Positions 52,711 through 60,165 of a stretch of DNA of 64,000 nt are shown in pieces. The position numbers were made by a program, and so were the translations under genes. The notes under the pieces are model-generated. The model did no database searches, was not told the origin of the DNA, and saw only the letters and a list, made by a program, of their open reading frames with translations. The stretch is from DATFVA01 sp963832715 (GTDB lineage Bacteria > Bacteroidota > Ignavibacteria > Ignavibacteriales > Ignavibacteriaceae), in the NCBI GenBank assembly GCA_963832715.1, contig CAWHVB010000008.1, forward strand, positions 186,001 to 250,000, given 5' to 3'. Position 1 is the stretch's first letter. Each line of letters begins with the position of its first letter.

Positions 52711-52755
52711 AGCGAAACGCTGTTTCTCCTGTAAAGCGAAACGCTGTTTTGCTTA
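52705..52755. repeat. Two tandem copies of a 24-27-bp hairpin repeat
   Basis: Copy 1 (52705-52728) and copy 2 (52729-52755) share CTGTAAAGCGAAACGCTGTTT, then diverge. Each has the arm AGCGAAAC around GCT. Copy 1 overlaps the stop of the preceding gene. A third full copy is at 59993-60020. Confidence 0.8.
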
Positions 52756-52957
52756 CATATTCATACTGTAATATGAAACTGGATACGACCAGTCCCCTGG
52801 TTTTTCAAAGTAGAGACGGGGCATTTGACCCGTCTCCTCTGTATAGAGAATTGCCTCATCCGGGCGAAATAAAAATAAGAATGTCCTCCATCATAAGTAC
52901 TTTTTATCTTTACCCTCCTTTCTTTATTTTAGCCAATTAAATTATTTAAGGTGTTCA

Positions 52958-54490
52958 ATGAGATTTGAAAGAGCTGCGGGTATACTGCTGCATCCCACTT
53001 CTCTTCCGGGCAGGTTTGGAATAGGCGACCTGGGAACAGAAGCATACAACTTTATAAATTTTCTTGAGTCGGCAGGACAAACACTATGGCAGGTTTTTCC
53101 GCTCGGCCCTACAGGCTACGGCGATTCCCCTTACCAGTGCTTCTCTGCATTTGCCGGCAATCCGAACCTCATCAGTCCTGAAAGATTAAAAGAGTCTGGC
53201 CTGCTGAAAGAAACTGATATTTTAAATCCCCCGGCCTCAGATCCCCATAAGGTGAATTTCGGCGATCTTATAAATTATAAAAAAGATATCCTGCATAAAG
53301 CTTTTAATACATTTAAGAGCGACAACTCTCTTTCAGATAATAAATTCATTAAATTCTGTGAAGAAAATTCTGAGTGGCTTGAAGATTATGCGTTCTTTAT
53401 GGCCGCCAAAGATCATCACGGCGGGGGATTGTGGACAGAATGGGATAAGGGTCTCGTGAAAAGGGAAGAGAAAGCACTCGCTGAATGGAAGAAAAAGCTG
53501 GCCGAAGGTATAAATTATCATAAGTTCGTGCAGTATATCTTTTTCAGTCAATGGACCGATCTTAAACGCTATGCAAACGGTAAACGGATCAAAATTATGG
53601 GCGATATGCCTATCTTTATTGCCTACGACAGCGCCGATCTATGGGCCCATAAAGAGCTTTTCACAGTTGATAAACACGGGAACCTTACTTTTGTAGCCGG
53701 TGTGCCGCCCGATTATTTCAGTGCAACAGGTCAGCTTTGGGGCAACCCTCTCTACCGCTGGGAGGAAATGGAAAAGGATGATTTCCTCTGGTGGCGCCTC
53801 AGGATGAAGCAGATGTTTAACCTTGTAGATATGATAAGGATTGACCATTTCAGGGGATTTGATGCCTACTGGGAAATCCCCGGAGGTTCTCCTACAGCTG
53901 AAAAAGGAAGATGGGTTAAAGCACCGGGTGAAAAGTTTTTCAAAACTATAAAAGAGTACCTTGGACCACTTCCCATAATTGCCGAAGACCTTGGCGTCAT
54001 AACTAAATCTGTCGAAAAACTTAGAGATGAATTTGATTATCCCGGTATGAAGATTCTGCAGTTTGCGTTCGGTACCGGAATGGAAAGGAAATTTCTGCCA
54101 CATAATTATAATCCGAACTGCATGGTTTATACCGGCTCGCACGATAATGATACAACAGTTGCCTACTTTGAAAAAGAGAAAAATAATGATAATGATATCT
54201 ATCAGCACGCTCAGAAATATCTTGATTATTTTGGTAATGACCTGACAGGTGCTCTGATCCGTACTGCCTATTCCTCCGTTGCAGACCTTGTTGTTATCCC
54301 GATGCAGGATATACTGAGACTCGGCGGTGATTCAAGGATGAATTTCCCGGGCAGACCGAATGGCAACTGGCAATGGCGGTTCAGCTGGGACCAGGTACGC
54401 CCCGATATTGCTTCGCATTATAAATATTTATGCGAACTTTATGAACGGCCGCCTAAACCTGTAAATGAAACTGAAATAGAAGTTCATTAA
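52958..54490 (+). CDS. malQ: 4-alpha-glucanotransferase
   Basis: A 510-residue GH77 enzyme. Opening ERAAGILLHPTSLPGRFGIGDLG, QVFPLGPTGYGDSPYQCFSAFAGNP, IKIMGDMPIFIAYDSADLWA, PPDYFSATGQLWGNPLYRW, the nucleophile Asp in MIRIDHFRGFDAYWEIP (near 294), the acid/base Glu in PIIAEDLGVIT (near 342) and the transition-state-stabilising Asp in VYTGSHDNDTTV. It disproportionates alpha-1,4-glucans in glycogen or maltodextrin metabolism, in the cytoplasm. No other glycogen gene is in the window. Ribosome-binding site AAGGTG. Confidence 0.97.
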   Translation: MRFERAAGILLHPTSLPGRFGIGDLGTEAYNFINFLESAGQTLWQVFPLGPTGYGDSPYQCFSAFAGNPNLISPERLKESGLLKETDILNPPASDPHKVNFGDLINYKKDILHKAFNTFKSDNSLSDNKFIKFCEENSEWLEDYAFFMAAKDHHGGGLWTEWDKGLVKREEKALAEWKKKLAEGINYHKFVQYIFFSQWTDLKRYANGKRIKIMGDMPIFIAYDSADLWAHKELFTVDKHGNLTFVAGVPPDYFSATGQLWGNPLYRWEEMEKDDFLWWRLRMKQMFNLVDMIRIDHFRGFDAYWEIPGGSPTAEKGRWVKAPGEKFFKTIKEYLGPLPIIAEDLGVITKSVEKLRDEFDYPGMKILQFAFGTGMERKFLPHNYNPNCMVYTGSHDNDTTVAYFEKEKNNDNDIYQHAQKYLDYFGNDLTGALIRTAYSSVADLVVIPMQDILRLGGDSRMNFPGRPNGNWQWRFSWDQVRPDIASHYKYLCELYERPPKPVNETEIEVH

Positions 54491-54494
54491 ATAA

Positions 54495-54995
54495 ATGGAA
54501 ATACAAATGCTCAATTATCTAAAGAAGATATTTAATGGTCCTGAATCTCCTGAACCGATCAAATACGAAGAGGAACCGGCTCCCCGGAATGAAATGGATA
54601 AGAAACTGAAAGTTGCCACATGTACTCTTTTTATTGAGATGGCTAAAGCTGATGACAACTTTACGGATGAGGAACGCGATAAGATCATTTCTATAATGAA
54701 ATCAACTTTTGATCTTGAGGATGATTGCGTTGATGACCTTATGGAACTTGCCGAGAAACGTCTTAAAACTGACGACAGCATTTATGATTTTACTAAACTT
54801 ATAAACCAGAACTTTACTAATAATCAGAAGTTTGAACTGCTTAAAAATCTCTGGCGCTTAATTTATGTCGATAAAAAACTTGATATGTATGAAGACCATC
54901 TCATCAAGAAGATCGGCGGACTTATAAATATGGGTCACGAAGATATTATCGGCGCAAAGATGCTCGTGAAAGAGGAAATAGGCCGGCAGGACTAA
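54495..54995 (+). CDS. TerB-like tellurite-resistance-fold protein
   Basis: A 166-residue cytoplasmic helical protein. TerB-like region about 35-160: CTLFIEMAKADDNFTDEERDKIISIMKSTFDLE, then a second helical repeat, LLKNLWRLIYVDKKLDMYEDHLIKKIGGLINM. Paired acidic residues (MAKADDNFT.EE and YVDKKLDMYE) form the metal-binding motif of TerB-fold proteins. The real role is unknown; tellurite resistance is only the family's name. It begins 4 bp after malQ. A second ATG at 54507 (MLNYLKKIF) is an equally good start. Confidence 0.75.
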   Translation: MEIQMLNYLKKIFNGPESPEPIKYEEEPAPRNEMDKKLKVATCTLFIEMAKADDNFTDEERDKIISIMKSTFDLEDDCVDDLMELAEKRLKTDDSIYDFTKLINQNFTNNQKFELLKNLWRLIYVDKKLDMYEDHLIKKIGGLINMGHEDIIGAKMLVKEEIGRQD

Positions 54996-55199
54996 TTCCC
55001 GCACTTATCTTTCTCTTCGGATCAAAAAAAGGTAGTATTACTTAAATAATTTATTGCCGCAGGCTGTAAATAACTTTACGCCCCCTCACTGCATTGTTTG
55101 ATAATTCAACAGATAGCCGCCTTGAATCATCTTAAGTACGGTCTAAATCCGGTATTCCTCCGGCCATCTCCCGGTAAATGTCCGTTTCTTATCCTTTGT

Positions 55200-55337
55200 T
55201 TAAATCAGTGAACTATCAAATATTCCTGATTCATCGGGAGTATTGCCAGAGTTTTTCCGTCGGCTCTGTACTGTATCGTATGTAGCAATGCCCAGCAGAA
55301 AAAACACTATCAGTATTTCCAGTATGGTTTCTGTCAT
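55200..55337 (-). CDS. 45-residue single-span membrane protein
   Basis: A short frame from ATG 55337 to TAA 55200, opening with an excellent AAGGAGAA ribosome-binding site 6-7 nt before the ATG. The product has a hydrophobic helix at about 4-19 (TILEILIVFFLLGIATY) followed by a basic turn (QSRRKN) and a short acidic tail (DESGIF), so it is predicted to insert with the tail inside. No homologue is recognised. It is divergent from the 55580 lipoprotein gene, with an 11-bp direct-repeat array 73 bp upstream. Small size makes a chance frame possible, but site and composition support it. Confidence 0.5.
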   Translation of the reverse strand: MTETILEILIVFFLLGIATYDTVQSRRKNSGNTPDESGIFDSSLI

Positions 55338-55409
55338 TTAGTTCTCCTTTTATCTGTTTATAATGCTCCAAATCTAACTTATAAGCTGCATATACAAATT
55401 AAGAGGGTG

Positions 55410-55442
55410 TTAATAAATCATTAAGTAATCATTAAGCCGGAT
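55410..55442. promoter_or_regulatory. Three 11-bp-phased TTAA repeats in divergent promoter region
   Basis: 11-mers TTAATAAATCA, TTAAGTAATCA and TTAAGCCGGAT. The first two match at 9 of 11 positions; the third retains only TTAA. Lies between a minus-strand small membrane protein and a plus-strand lipoprotein gene, so it could control both. The spacing equals that of OmpR/PhoB-type operators. Confidence 0.45.
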
Positions 55443-55579
55443 GGCCATAGGCTGGATCTTCCATTTATCCTTCATTTGGTACGTTCCTCCAATTACCCGG
55501 TTGTTTGCGAAACATAATTACTTCCCGTCCGTCCTAATGTTCAGAAAACCGGCATTCGCAAACTATTTGGGAGATTATA

Positions 55580-56545
55580 ATGGAAAAGAGAGCTTCTAGA
55601 GTAAAAAAACTTTTTATGCTGCTGCTCCCCTTAGCAGTATTACTGATTGGTACCGGATGCAGCACATCCAGCCAGGGAACAAGTACACAATCAGAATTAA
55701 ATAACAGGACTGACCAGACTTTTTCGTTTAATAATGATGAAAACGGCAGTAATGTAAGATGGGAAGTGAACTTTGACGATGGTGAAATAACTTCACTTTA
55801 TAAAGACGGTGAACGCGTTCCCGATGATCAGATCGATGATTATAAAGATATGATATATCACAGGCTTGATAAGCTTCACAAAAAATCTCACCATATTTCT
55901 ATTGATTTGGGTGACTTCAAATCAGATATGGGTAATTTCAGACACGATATGCAGAAGATGAAAGAGGAACTGAAAAACAATAAATATGAATTTAATTTTG
56001 ATAATGATGAATTCAGAAAAGGGATGGAGAAATTATCAGAGGAGCTATCCAAACTGAAAGATAAAAAGATAAAAATCGATTTCGATTCCGATAAGTTCCG
56101 TGAAGAAATGGAGAATTTAAATACGGATCTTGATGTACACGTCGATATCGACATGGATAATCTGAATGAGAACCTCGGCAAGATAAATGAGGAAATGGAT
56201 AAACACAGGGATGAACTGAGTCATATTAGTATTGATTTATCAGGACTCGATGAAGCTATGGCTCACCTCGATGAAAACCTTGGAGATATCAAAATAAACC
56301 TTAACGGACTGGATTTAAAACTTAAAAAGCTGAATGAGTTTATCGATCAGATTAAACAAGAAATGGTGAAAGATAACCTGCTTAAAGATGAAAATGATAA
56401 GTTAAATCTCGATCTCGATGAAAATGGTATGAAGGTTAACGGGAAAGAAGTTTCACCCGATCTCTATAAAAAGTATAAAAAGATGTATGAAGATCATTTT
56501 GGTAAAAAGCTTTCGGATGATAATAGTTTCAGAATAGTTGATTAG
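55580..56545 (+). CDS. Lipoprotein with repetitive acidic helical region
   Basis: A 321-residue lipoprotein. Signal peptide and lipobox IGTGC (Cys near 27). Residues about 35-75 form a small beta region (VRWEVNFDDGEITSLYKDGERVP). From 90 to about 265 the protein repeats 'xxHISIDLxxFKxDMxNFxxDMxKMxEELKNN' and 'DFDSDKFREEMENLN' style units, giving a coiled or solenoid-like helical rod rich in D/E/K/N. The C-terminus (VNGKEVSPDLYKKYKKMYEDHFG) resembles the tail seen in some Bacteroidota M56/BlaR-associated proteins, a weak link worth noting because a class D beta-lactamase gene is next door in convergent orientation. Ribosome-binding site GGGAGA. Confidence 0.65.
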   Translation: MEKRASRVKKLFMLLLPLAVLLIGTGCSTSSQGTSTQSELNNRTDQTFSFNNDENGSNVRWEVNFDDGEITSLYKDGERVPDDQIDDYKDMIYHRLDKLHKKSHHISIDLGDFKSDMGNFRHDMQKMKEELKNNKYEFNFDNDEFRKGMEKLSEELSKLKDKKIKIDFDSDKFREEMENLNTDLDVHVDIDMDNLNENLGKINEEMDKHRDELSHISIDLSGLDEAMAHLDENLGDIKINLNGLDLKLKKLNEFIDQIKQEMVKDNLLKDENDKLNLDLDENGMKVNGKEVSPDLYKKYKKMYEDHFGKKLSDDNSFRIVD

Positions 56546-56565
56546 AAGTACTTCTTCATCTCACA

Positions 56566-56604
56566 CAAAAAAAGCGGTATCCTATTGCCGGGATACCGTT
56601 TTTT
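56566..56604. terminator. Bidirectional terminator
   Basis: GCGGTATCC / GGATACCG stem with an 8-nt loop, A7 on the left and T6 on the right, between convergent genes ending at 56545 and 56603. Confidence 0.9.
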
Positions 56605-57373
56605 ATTTTAAAAGATCCATACTTCTGAAGATATCTTTTACAATTTCAATCCTGGCCTCAGTATCCTGATCATTCACCATCTCTATATTGTCGGCAAAGA
56701 AGTAAATGTTATTATTCTCTTCCAGGTACCCAATATACCAACCTGTACTCCCGGCCCACCCTGTTTTGCCCCTTAGTATATAATCATCTCCCCTCTCATT
56801 AATCATTATATCTTTTACAATATCAAGGTTCTTTTTCGAAAAAGGAAGACTGCCGGAATATAACCGTTTCAGGAATTCCACCTGTTCAAAAGGAGATATC
56901 CGGAGATCTCCATCAAGCCAGAAATGATCAATTCCTCCACCTATGTTGCTATTGCCGTATTTTACGGAATCTACAAAATGCTGCATCCGCTCTTCCCCGA
57001 TTTTCCTGGCTAATTCCTGGTATGCCCAAACAGCAGAATACTTTATAGCAGTTCTTAATGTCTGATCCATATTCCACTTATCATACCGCCGGTTCACACT
57101 GTCCCACGGTATTATTTCATTTTCATCTTTAATTACCCCGGTCTCCAGTGCAATTAGTGAATTCAGTACTTTAAATGTTGATGCAGGAAGAAATTGCATA
57201 TCGCACCTCTCCCTGTTGTAAACCTGGTATTTATTTTCATTCAAATCATATATAACTATGCAGCCCTTAACATTATGATTATCATAATAAATCTTCCAAT
57301 CATTATTTTCCTGTGCGGGCTGTGAAAAGGTCTCGGCAGATATAAATAGCAGAAAAAATAAAAGTGATTTCAT
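56603..57373 (-). CDS. Class D (OXA-type) beta-lactamase
   Basis: A 256-residue exported enzyme. Signal peptide 1-18 (ETFSQ). All class D motifs are present in order: nucleophile Ser65 with Lys68 in PASTFK, Ser113-Ala-Val in KYSAVWAY, YGN at 139-141, Trp152 in DHFWLDGDLRIS and KTG at 203-205 (LRGKTGWAGS). The length is usual for OXA enzymes. Whether the spectrum includes carbapenems cannot be judged by eye. The gene sits between a lipoprotein gene (convergent) and an outer-membrane protein gene (same strand, 96 bp upstream); no transposase or integron element flanks it, so it appears chromosomal and intrinsic. Confidence 0.94.
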   Translation of the reverse strand: MKSLLFFLLFISAETFSQPAQENNDWKIYYDNHNVKGCIVIYDLNENKYQVYNRERCDMQFLPASTFKVLNSLIALETGVIKDENEIIPWDSVNRRYDKWNMDQTLRTAIKYSAVWAYQELARKIGEERMQHFVDSVKYGNSNIGGGIDHFWLDGDLRISPFEQVEFLKRLYSGSLPFSKKNLDIVKDIMINERGDDYILRGKTGWAGSTGWYIGYLEENNNIYFFADNIEMVNDQDTEARIEIVKDIFRSMDLLK

Positions 57374-57423
57374 CAGAAGTACATATTTTTATTGAGGAAT
57401 TACAAACAGCGGTATAAAATAGA

Positions 57424-57444
57424 AGGCCGCCGGATGCGGCGGCC
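57424..57444 (-). terminator. Strong GC hairpin after the barrel gene
   Basis: AGGCCGCC / GGCGGCCT stem with a short loop, 25-45 bp past the stop at 57469 on the minus strand. The following tract is TTCTATTTT, a modest U-run. Confidence 0.7.
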
Positions 57445-57468
57445 TGAATAATACTAACAAGGGATAGA

Positions 57469-58173
57469 TCAGAAATAGAAATTAATACCAAGACTTCCTG
57501 TCATTGTTCCGAACCATGAAGCGCTTGGACCTTTTGTTGTTACGCTTGTGTTTCCTTCTGTAACAGTTTGTTCAGGTTTATTAAAGTTCAGGAATCCAAT
57601 GTGGTAATCAGCTGACAGGGAAAATCCTTTGTCAATGAAGTATTGTGCACCGAAATTCAACCCTATACCCAGAGATGACGCAGAAAGTTCAGTTTTACTC
57701 GGGTTTGTACCGGTTGTTTCCTGTGTTGATGAAAGTGAACCGAAAGAAATTTCGGCACCGACCCAAACAGATACATCTTCAAATTTAGGCTGGAAATAAC
57801 GGTTTACAAATGCTGTAATTCCGAATTCTGTACTGCTGAACTTATTCTGTCCGCCGCCTGTCAAATCCTGAGTAGAAGAATTAGAGCCAAAATCCAGGAC
57901 ACCTCCGACTGCCCACGCTGTGGCGATAAAATATCCGTATTTTATGCCGTAAAGAGACATTTGTCCTATTCCCGTCTCTCCGTTGTATGTCGGAACAATA
58001 GCTGCAAGTTTGCCGTTAAAATTGTCAACGCCTGGTGTCCACTGAAAACCTGTAAATGAAGTGCCCTGTGTCAGCTCGGCGGGGTAGCCTGCTGGTGCTT
58101 CTGGAGCGTTCTGGGCATACATCATTGAAGCAAAGAGAATTATAGAAAAAAGGACCGTAAATGAACGTATCAT
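57469..58173 (-). CDS. Outer-membrane beta-barrel protein
   Basis: A 234-residue protein from the ATG at 58173. The frame extends four codons to an ATG at 58185, but GAGG sits 7 nt before 58173 and the signal peptide starts there (MIRSFTVLFSIILFASMMYAQ). Mature part of about 210 residues with alternating strands (GQMSLYGIKYGYFIATAWAVGGVLDFG, SSTEFGITAFVNRYF, VSVWVGAEISFGSL, SLGIGLNFGAQYF, LSADYHIGFLNF) ending in a C-terminal Phe (INFYF): an eight-stranded-type barrel. Function unknown. Co-directional with and upstream of the beta-lactamase gene, with a hairpin between them. Confidence 0.75.
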   Translation of the reverse strand: MIRSFTVLFSIILFASMMYAQNAPEAPAGYPAELTQGTSFTGFQWTPGVDNFNGKLAAIVPTYNGETGIGQMSLYGIKYGYFIATAWAVGGVLDFGSNSSTQDLTGGGQNKFSSTEFGITAFVNRYFQPKFEDVSVWVGAEISFGSLSSTQETTGTNPSKTELSASSLGIGLNFGAQYFIDKGFSLSADYHIGFLNFNKPEQTVTEGNTSVTTKGPSASWFGTMTGSLGINFYF

Positions 58174-58417
58174 ATTGTACCTCATTGTTGTTGAGTAGTA
58201 TGTTTATTAGCTGGAAGTTGATTAATTAAATGAATTGTATCGGAAAAATCATACCAATTTATTCTTTTTATCCTGCTCAGGAAGTAATGAACTTTTAGTA
58301 TGTTAAAGTCCAAAAATGAACCGGGATTGTTAATGGGATTCTTCTCTGCCAGAAAACTATAAAATTAAAAACTTAAAAACAATAGAATTATTAGAATTAC
58401 TTAAAGTAGATTATGAG

Positions 58418-59032
58418 CTAATTTTGCTCGGTTAGCGACTTCTTCAGACTGCTCAGCAGACTGTCAGCTTTTGTTCCTTCATCCGGAGGGGCGATTGTTT
58501 TGTATTTGATCAGTGCATTGAATGCATCTTCATATTCTTCGTTCATTGCATATACTAATGCCAGGTTAAAATAGATATTGGGAAATTCAGGTTCGATTTC
58601 TGCAGCAATTTCATAATGAAGCTTTGCAAGCCTGTAATCGTTTTGTTCAAAGTAAAGGTTTGCAAGATTGTAGTGGGCTTCAAGGTGCCTTGGTTCAAAT
58701 TTCAAACATTCTGTGAAATAATCGAAAGCCTTTACTACATTCCCCGTCTGAGTTTCAAGAATACCCAGGTTGCAGTTTGCATCAGCAGTACAATCCTCTG
58801 CAATGATCGCTCTCAGGTAAGCCTCCTGTGCCCCTGCATCTCCTCTTTCATCCAGCCACAAAGCTTCTTCAAAAGGTGTAAACCTCGAGGGCAGTTGCAA
58901 TACTCTTGCCTCCGCCTGTCCGAATAGATTCAATTGACCCTGCTTCTCAAGTTCTTTTGATTTTCTTTTTCTGGCTCGTTTATAGCCGAGTTTTGCGGGA
59001 CTTTTTGTATCTAACTCGATAACTTTTACCAT
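58418..59032 (-). CDS. TPR protein downstream of Ku
   Basis: A 204-residue cytoplasmic protein. A basic N-terminus (KLGYKRARKRKSKELEKQGQLNLF) is followed by about four TPR units (60-190) of the form 'ADANCNLGILETQTGNVVKAFDYFTECLKFEP' / 'LEAHYNLANLYFEQNDYRLAKLHYEIAAEIEP' / 'FNLALVYAMNEEYEDAFNALIKYKTIAP'. No catalytic motif. It begins 12 bp after the Ku gene and is probably co-expressed with it. Basic N-terminus and context make a DNA-associated scaffold role imaginable, but unproven. Confidence 0.8.
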   Translation of the reverse strand: MVKVIELDTKSPAKLGYKRARKRKSKELEKQGQLNLFGQAEARVLQLPSRFTPFEEALWLDERGDAGAQEAYLRAIIAEDCTADANCNLGILETQTGNVVKAFDYFTECLKFEPRHLEAHYNLANLYFEQNDYRLAKLHYEIAAEIEPEFPNIYFNLALVYAMNEEYEDAFNALIKYKTIAPPDEGTKADSLLSSLKKSLTEQN

Positions 59033-59044
59033 AACTGCTTTTTC

Positions 59045-59899
59045 TTAACCCGTTTTCTTTTGTTTAGATTGTTTTTGCGCAGGCTTTGCTTTTTTCTTTT
59101 TACCTTTTGCTTTTTCCATCGGCATCTTCTGCTTTTTAGCCTGTTCAAGGCTTTCTTTCAGCGCCTGCATCATATCAACAACAGGTCTTACTTCCTCTTC
59201 TGTAGAAACTATTTCCTTGCCTTCAATTTTAGCCCGGATCAGATCCTTCAACGCTGCCTGGTAATGATCCTCCATATTTATATCCGAAAGCTTGGCAGTC
59301 ATAGAATCTACAAGAGTCTTTGCAAGTTTAAGCTGTTCTTTGTTCGATTTCAATCCATTTAGAAGAGGTACTTCATGTATATTCCTGACCTCTTCAGGAT
59401 ATCGTAATTTATACATAACCATTCCGTTTTCTTTAGGTGAGAGCATTACTATATCCTCACGGTCGCGTATAACTACTCTTCCTACAGCCATCTTTCCCGT
59501 TTCTGTTAGTGTCTGCAGCAGCAGGGAGTAAGCCTGGGCGGCTACTTCTCCGTCGGGACCTATATAATAAGGAGTATCAAATAGTGTAGGATGAACTTCC
59601 TTCTCATCAATGAACCCTTCTATCTCAATTATCCTTGTACTTTTAATCTTTATCTTATCCAGGTCTTCCTGTTCGATTACTGCATACTGATCGGGTTCAT
59701 ACTCGTAGCCCTTTGTAATTTCATTCTGCGATAACGATTTTCCGCATTTCTTGCATTTTTTATCATACCCCACTCTGCCGTTATCTTCTTTATGAAGCTG
59801 ATTAAAGCTGATAGAGTTTTTTGTCTCTACAGCTCCATATACCCTTATCGGAATCGTGACAAGTGAGAAACGGATATGACCTTTCCATATAGCTCTCAT
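59045..59899 (-). CDS. ku: Ku protein (bacterial non-homologous end joining)
   Basis: A 284-residue protein starting at ATG 59899 (MRAIWKGHIRFSLVTIPIRVY is the standard bacterial Ku N-terminus). A frame open to 60121 adds a non-homologous extension and is not favoured. Residues 1-245 form the Ku core: KKCKKCGKSLSQNEITKGYEYEPDQYAVI (with a CxxC pair), DLDKIKIKSTRIIEIEGF, DPTLF...YYIGPDG-type segment and MVMYKLRYPEEVRN. The tail (about 245-284) is a Lys/Gln-rich extension (KKQKMPMEKAKGKKKKAK), as in bacterial Ku C-terminal tails that bind DNA. A LigD partner is not in the window. Operon with the TPR gene downstream. Confidence 0.96.
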   Translation of the reverse strand: MRAIWKGHIRFSLVTIPIRVYGAVETKNSISFNQLHKEDNGRVGYDKKCKKCGKSLSQNEITKGYEYEPDQYAVIEQEDLDKIKIKSTRIIEIEGFIDEKEVHPTLFDTPYYIGPDGEVAAQAYSLLLQTLTETGKMAVGRVVIRDREDIVMLSPKENGMVMYKLRYPEEVRNIHEVPLLNGLKSNKEQLKLAKTLVDSMTAKLSDINMEDHYQAALKDLIRAKIEGKEIVSTEEEVRPVVDMMQALKESLEQAKKQKMPMEKAKGKKKKAKPAQKQSKQKKTG

Positions 59900-59992
59900 T
59901 TCAGAACCTATAGTTGTTGGTAATATAAACAAAACTAAACGCTTGGAGATTAGTATAATTTTAGCAAATAAGCAATGATTTTTTATCCAAAT

Positions 59993-60051
59993 CTGTAAAG
60001 CGAAACGCTGTTTCGCTTCACCCAATGAGTCAATTTCCCAATGAGTCAATC
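59993..60051. repeat. Hairpin repeat plus 16-bp-spaced CCCAATGAGTCAAT direct repeats
   Basis: 59993-60020: CTGTAAAGCGAAACGCTGTTTCGCTTC-type element with perfect 9-bp arms AAGCGAAAC / GTTTCGCTT around GCT, matching 52705-52755. It is followed by CCCAATGAGTCAAT at 60021-60034 and 60037-60050, plus a truncated third copy. All lie between the ku (minus) and gdh (plus) starts. Confidence 0.8.
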
Positions 60052-60165
60052 CCCCAATCCCTTTTATCTTGTTCCTTCTTTCTTTTATCCTGTTTGACCT
60101 ACCCGTTTTGTGAATTTTCATTTAATGCTTAACTTGAAATAATTCCAATAAGAAACGGAGAGGCC

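Noticed and set aside
59900..60121. N-terminal extension of the Ku frame
   Set aside because: The region is intergenic-like (contains the hairpin and direct repeats), and the standard Ku N-terminus starts at 59899.
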